From NCBI RefSeq assembly GCF_030272615.1, contig NW_026728904.1:1-64000 (forward strand): 64,000 nt of DNA, written 5' to 3'. The notes under the pieces were generated by a model that saw only the letters and a list, made by a program, of their open reading frames with translations, had not been told where the DNA came from and searched no databases. Shown piece by piece: positions 58,540-64,000 of this stretch. The DNA is from Cryptomeria japonica (Eukaryota; Streptophyta; Pinopsida; Cupressales; Cupressaceae). Each line of letters opens with the position of its first letter. The stretch's first letter is position 1. The position numbers were made by a program, and so were the translations under genes.

Positions 58540-60668
58540 ATGTCTGATGATCCTAGATCACATAACATGAATGCTTCTGAGCCTAGTGTTCATCCTCATG
58601 GGAGTGAGCAGATGTCACATAGGTCTGCAACAACTCCATAGGAGAGACAACAATTCTACAATCAGACTGCTAAGGCACTCCAACGTGCCTGAGATCATTT
58701 AAATATCACTTTGGAAAACATGCATGATCACATAAATAAACAAAGGGGTGAGACTATTAGACATGAGCTAGTTCATATGATTGACCTCGTGGACAATAAT
58801 AATACATATGACAAGGTCAACACAAAGGAATTCTATAGATCCCTTTCACGCAGTGAATGATAGGGTTTCCACAGCTGATGTGAAAACCATGTTTCCTCAT
58901 TATCAAGCCTTTGGTGGGGTGAAAGGCTATATGCCTACTAGGTGAATAGATGCACTAGTAGCACCATTTATCTATCCTGGATGGTTAGCCACTCATCATA
59001 GGTGGCTCCAAAAGGATGAGTTGCCCCTTTATTTCTGTAAACAATTGTTTGCAAAGTTTAATTTGTTGGATGATGTTGATTACACCGATTTTCCAAAACA
59101 TGTTGGGCAAGGGAAGGGAAAATTTTCAGATAAGTTTATACGACCAGGTGCACCCCCACCCATTAATAAATGGGAATTGATTGCTCCAAATCTTGTGGTT
59201 ATTCCCAAGAGTGTGGACCTAGCACATGTTGCAGATAGTGTGCCAAATGACACTCGACAATCCATATTTTTCAATATTGCTACTATAGCCACACAGGTGG
59301 ATGAGATGGCACTAGATTGGGTGGGTAGATATTTGTTTCACTCTCATACTAGCATTCATGATGCATTAGCAAGTGATGATCCATATGTTCGAGTAGACAT
59401 ACCATCACTGATGGATGTTGCATGCATGCATGACATAGATCCTTTACGACAGATGAGCGGATGCTTATCAAGTGATCTCTTGGATGCATATCAGGGCATT
59501 GCTATGGATCATGGGATCCCACTACAAGATGCCCCATCATTTGTTAGGCATGCACATGGTAGATTGGGTGCATCTAGTCGTGGTTGTGAGGATACAGATT
59601 ATCAGCCTACTTCTACTGCACATCCTACTGTCTCGCCCCAACATACATCAGTTGCTCAAGATACACCTCCTCCTATTTATACATCAGTTGATCAAGCCAC
59701 AGTACTTGATACTAGATTTTTGGGGATGTTCACTACCATTCTTATGGAGGTAGATAGTGAGGGGGATCATGTTGTAGTGGGATCCTTGCATGATTCTAAC
59801 ATCAGCAGGATTGGATGAGCCTTACATGCTACAAGAGAGGTATGAATTATATAATATATAATTTACTAATTTTAATTTAGATATTTTATATAGCTACTTG
59901 ATTGTACACATGAACTGCATAGATTAAATTAATTATATATATATTGGATTGTATTTTTTGAACTATATAGGGTATCATGTTAGGGTCGATGTATGGAGAT
60001 TTGGATGCTACCACTGATCTAGTTGTTCATTAGGAGACAGGTATATATAAAGTTTAAATTTTTTTGTTTTTTGTTTTTAAGTTCTATTTAGATGGATATC
60101 TAGGTGTTGATTAAATAATTTCTTGAGAGATATAAATATATATATATATATATATATCCAATAAAATATGTGCATTGTCTAGGATGAGCAAGCTTTGTGC
60201 AGGATGAGTCATTCATCCTACAAATGTTCTAGAGTCCAGCATGCACGCGATGGAGGTGTTAGAGACCCCGAAGTATGTTTATCTACAACCTCGTGTACAT
60301 GTAGATGTTCAAGTAGATTATATTTAAATAATAATAAATGTTTAAATAATGTACATGTTCATGTTCATGTGTAATTTATATTGCAAGCACAGGGGGCAAT
60401 GTTTGAGGATTTGCACATTGCCACCGACCTTGTTCATGATGAGACACAAGTACATAAATTATAACTTTAAATTAATTGAATCTTAAATATTTAAGTTCTA
60501 TTTTTAAAGGGTTAGTTTACAAGTTATGAATATATGTGTACACATGTATATCTAACAAAATTTCAACATTGTAGGATGCACCACTATCACGCAAGTTGAG
60601 CTCCTCATCACATAGACGTCCTAGAATTTTGCATGCACATGGTGGTGATGTAAGAGACTCTTCACAAG
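58540..60668 (+). pseudogene. Multi-exon transposon-type gene remnant, second copy, with duplicated exons
   Basis: An ATG at 58540 (MSDDPRSHNMN) opens a frame with stops near 58639 and 58692. A break near 58860 is followed by the best preserved stretch, about 58950-59818, encoding PLYFCKQLFAKF, a Pro-rich linker, and a Ser/Thr-Pro-rich C-terminal half. Short exon-like pieces follow. 59971-60040 and 60392-60450 are alike (LDATTDLV and LHIATDLV), and 60181-60272 and 60577-60668 are alike (ALCRMSHSS-RV-HARDGGVRD and PLSRKLSSSSHRRPRILHA). This pair of exons has been duplicated once. The protein family is unknown; transposon origin is inferred from its likeness to the remnant at 51690. Confidence 0.45.
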
Positions 60669-61304
60669 TATGTTTTTCTATGTACAAATGCTCATGATCT
60701 ATGTTACTTGAATTATTTTACTTTAGTACATTCAAATTTAATGTTTAATGTATGGTTTTATGCGTGCATACTCTATTGCAGAAGCATGGATCAGGACATG
60801 CTTCAAGATAGGGCCCCGAGTGACCCATTATTTATATATATGTGTGTGCATGTGCACACATTTTATAGACATTTCATATATATTTGTACAAGTTTACTAG
60901 ACATTTCATACATGTGTATTGTATACATTTCATATACGTATGTGTACTAGATATTTATTTTCCATATTTCATGTGTGTCTGTGTGTGTATGTGTTAGATA
61001 GATGTACACTTCATAGACATATATGTGTATGTGCTAGATAGATCTACATTTCATACCACTTTGCAAGTTTCTATATCGATATATTACGTTTTTGAAAGTT
61101 AAGTGTTTAAATGATAGAATCTCTAAGTCATTTGAATTTAGTTAAGTGCTCTAGTTAATTGTACATGTGTATGTGAAAGTTAAGTGTTTATGTCTATTTT
61201 AACTTTGTTCATTGTTAAACAAATTTAGTTGTTAAAATTTAATTTAGTTATTCATTTTAGTTAAGTGTTTATGTACATGTTTAATGAACTTACTTTACAA
61301 ATTT
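60669..61304. other. Spacer between multi-exon remnant and tandem array
   Basis: AT-rich, with TGTGTGTATGTG-like simple words at 60830-61040. No supported gene. Confidence 0.5.
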
Positions 61305-62400
61305 AATATACCCTTAAATATCCCCGTAAATCCCCTTAAGACCACTTAGAACACCTTGAGACAACATAATTAGATGAATCCAAATAACATAATTAAATGA
61401 AACAATATATGTGTAAATATAAATGAAATGACTATACATAGATGAATAAAATGAATCCATGCATGTGTAAAAATATAAAAGAATCAATCCCCTTAAATAT
61501 CCCCTTAAATCCCCTTAAGACCACTTAAAACACCTTAGGACAACATAATTAGATGAATCCAAACAACATAATTAAATGAAACAATATATGTTTAAATATA
61601 AATGAAATGAATTTACATAGATGAATTAAAAAAATCCATGCATGTTTAAAAATATAAAAGAATCAATCCCCTTAAATATCCCCTTAAATCCCCTTAAGAC
61701 CACTTAGAACACCTTAGGACAACATAATTAGATGAATCCAAAAAAAGTAATTAAATGAAATAATATATGTTTAAATATAAATAAAATTAATATGCATAGA
61801 TGAATAAAATGAATCCATGCATGTGTAAAAATATAAAAGAATCAATGACGCAAATATCTCCTTCAATGCCCTTAAGACCACTTGAAACACCTTAGGTCAA
61901 CATAATTAGATGAATCCAAAAAACCTAATTAAATGAACCAATATATGGGTAAATATAAATGAAATGAATGTACATAGATGAATAAAATGAATCCATGCAT
62001 GTGTAAAAATATAAAAGAATCAATGACGTAAATATCCCCTTAAAAGCCCTTAAGGCCACTTTAAAAAGCTTAGGTCAACATAATTAGATGAATCCAAAAA
62101 ACCTAATTAAATGAAACAATATATGTGTAAATATAAATGAAATGAATGTACATAGATGAATAAAACAAATCCCCTTAAATGCCCTTAAGACCACTTAAAA
62201 CACCTTAGGTCAACATAATTAGATGAATCCAAACAACCTAATTAAATGAAATAATATATGTGTAAATATAAATGAAATGAATGTACATAGATGAATAGAA
62301 TGAATCCATGCATGTGTAAAAATATAAAAGAATCAATGACACAAATATCCCCTTAAATTCCCTTAAGACCACTTAAAATACCTTAAGACAACATAATTAG
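61305..62400. repeat. Tandem array with 179-bp period, seven units
   Basis: The landmark CCCCTTAAGACCACTTA or a variant falls at about 61331, 61510, 61689, 61868, 62047, 62180 and 62358. The spacings are 179, 179, 179, 179, 133 and 178. Each unit has a CCCCTTAAAT repeat, ACATAATTAGATGAATCCAA and ATCCATGCATGTGT. The sixth spacing lacks about 46 bases. No gene. Confidence 0.93.
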
Positions 62401-62813
62401 TTGCTCAATTTAGTGAAACTATATATACATGCATAACTATATATACAACATAATTAAATGAAACTATAAATATGTAAATCAAAATTAAATGAATACATAG
62501 GCCAATAAAACATGTAAAATCAACGTATAAAATGTAAAATAAATGCATCAACAAAACTAAATTTCCACAAGTTATCCAAATTGCTACACATGTATAGAAA
62601 TATCTAAATATATATATGAGTTTATCAAAATACTTGACCTATCTAATAGATTTTACTTGTTCAAACATGACAAGTGAACTTAAAGCTCGTGGTACATATA
62701 ATCTGGATCCTCCCTGTCTTTTATAATTTCTAAATTTTTTTCATGATGTTCAATAGGCAACCTCCACTTTTGGTTGCCACGTCCTCTTTTTGGCAATGTC
62801 TCCTGTAGACACC
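62401..62813. other. AT-rich spacer before element F
   Basis: No supported gene or repeat beyond scattered TATATA words. Confidence 0.45.
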
Positions 62814-63568
62814 CAAAATTGTCCAATCTAATTAAATAAATATTTTATTTATTTAATTATCTAAGCTTAATTCTTCTATTAATTAAATAAATCTTTATTT
62901 ATTTAATTAATTCATTTATCCTCTTCTACCCTTATTTCTCATTTAAATAAATACATTTATTTATTTAAATTATCCTTTTTCCTAAATTAAATAAATATCT
63001 TATTTATTTAATTGATCCCACTTCTTCTATTAATTATATAAATCTTTATTTATTTAATTAATTCATTAACCTTTTCTACCCATGACACATGTCATTCATC
63101 TTTTAATTCATGCACTACCTACCCCTTTCATTATTTAATTATTTCTTTTACCTACCCTCTAATCATAGCCGACCTCCTTTTACACCTCTCAATCTTATCC
63201 CTCCATTTCATATTGTGTCTTCTATATAAGGAGATACTTCCTTCATTATCAAACCCTAATGAATTTTATGCACTTAACTACACTACGATCCTACTTGCAA
63301 CCACATTTCGTTCTTTGTTGAGCTCTTGTGCACATAAAATCTAAGAGCAAATATATCAAACAAGATCAATGGAGATAGGAAGAATGGAGATCCAAACCCT
63401 ATTAGACATGTGATGGTATAATCTTTGTGATTTCATTTGATTTGCATTGTCTTAGGTAATCTTCATATGTTATGGTGGATCTTTGTTGTTGTTAGGCTAG
63501 GGTTTTGTGGTTAAATTCATTTAGCCTTTCAATATCGTTATTGTTGTTATCCATTTTCACCATATACA
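62814..63568 (+). repeat. 5' LTR of Gypsy-like element F (755 bp)
   Basis: It begins TGTAGACACCC and ends ATACA, three bases before a primer site at 63572. A TATATAAG box lies at 63223-63230. The first 260 bases hold five AT-rich palindromes (near 62831, 62876, 62942, 62983 and 63030). The partner LTR lies beyond the window, so no target duplication can be tested. Confidence 0.8.
63223..63230 (+). promoter_or_regulatory. TATA box in the LTR of element F
   Basis: TATATAAG about 410 bases into the LTR, followed by a plausible transcription start region. It fits a U3/R boundary. Confidence 0.6.
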
Positions 63569-63571
63569 TTT

Positions 63572-63590
63572 TGGCACGCCCGGTGGGACT
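63572..63590 (+). other. Primer binding site of element F
   Basis: TGGCACGCCCGGTGGGAC follows the LTR after three bases. This type of site is common in plant Gypsy elements. Confidence 0.8.
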
Positions 63591-64000
63591 CTTGTCCCTT
63601 TTTGCATTTAACATCCTTGTTGCAGATTCTGTATTTTGAAGTTGCAGATCTAACGTTTTCAACAGCATTTAGATATTTTCGCGTCTGTGTACTTTCGGAT
63701 CGCGTTTTTGATTTTCTGGCATGTCTGCGACATCTAGAATCGCGTCTGTGTTATTGGCAGTATTTTATTTTTGCAGGTTCCAAAAATCGCATTTACGTTC
63801 CTCAATTGCGTCTACAATGTTTTCATCCACGTTTGTGTCCAGAGGTCGCGTCTGCGTTCTGGAGCCACGTCTGTGTCTCACAGAACTGCATTTGCGTCAC
63901 GAATTTGTGTCTGTGTCGAGGGTAATCACGTCTATGTGCACCAATTTCAAATTTTGAGTTATTGATTTAGTCTTGGGTTTTTGCATTTAGGGTTTTAGAT
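63591..64000 (+). mobile_element. Leader of element F, running off the window
   Basis: About 400 bases rich in short GCGTCTGTGT-like words, with no coding content that I recognise. The body of the element lies beyond the right edge. Confidence 0.65.

Noticed and set aside
61305-62400. Second regular array considered as CRISPR or gene repeats
   Set aside because: The full 179-bp unit is repeated and there is no open frame, so it is a tandem satellite.

Overview
The window looks like nuclear DNA of a seed plant, quite possibly a conifer or other large-genome gymnosperm. The evidence is one plant-type BAHD acyltransferase gene with the family's usual intron, long AT-rich spacers, nested LTR retrotransposons with tRNA-type primer sites, a LINE fragment, and several satellites and microsatellites. 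The species cannot be fixed from sequence alone.

Positions 1-9471 hold a Copia retrotransposon (B, minus strand, 3' end off the window) split by a second, non-autonomous LTR element (A, 200-6910). The target duplication GATAT flanks A. A encodes a coiled-coil/zinc-knuckle Gag-like protein and a long second frame I cannot place in a known family, but no polymerase. Positions 9958-13104 hold a degraded plant-mobile-domain (PMD) protein next to a 5'-truncated LINE reverse transcriptase.

The only convincing host gene is the two-exon BAHD acyltransferase at 16542-17920 (418 aa). It has a TATA box and three copies of a short repeat module upstream. Positions 17921-24850 are mostly non-coding, with one LTR plus primer site (20580-21294) whose interior has no coding capacity.

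Positions 24878-27062 hold a 39-bp-arm palindrome, a satellite of 138-bp period with a hairpin in most units, and an inverted duplication (about 350-bp arms) of an unidentified gene fragment. Positions 27090-51021 are a three-level nest. Element C (minus, duplication AATGC) contains D (minus, GTATC), and D contains E (plus, ACTAC). D and E are the same family in opposite orientation. All three carry gag/protease-like frames and no reverse transcriptase, RNase H or integrase.

Positions 51027-58130 look like an old terminal-inverted-repeat transposon with subterminal repeats, a multi-exon remnant and large GA arrays. Positions 58540-60668 hold a related multi-exon remnant with duplicated exons, 61305-62400 a 179-bp tandem array, and 62814-64000 the 5' LTR and leader of a further Gypsy-like element (F) that runs off the window. 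Apart from the BAHD gene, nearly everything coding here is transposon-derived and broken.
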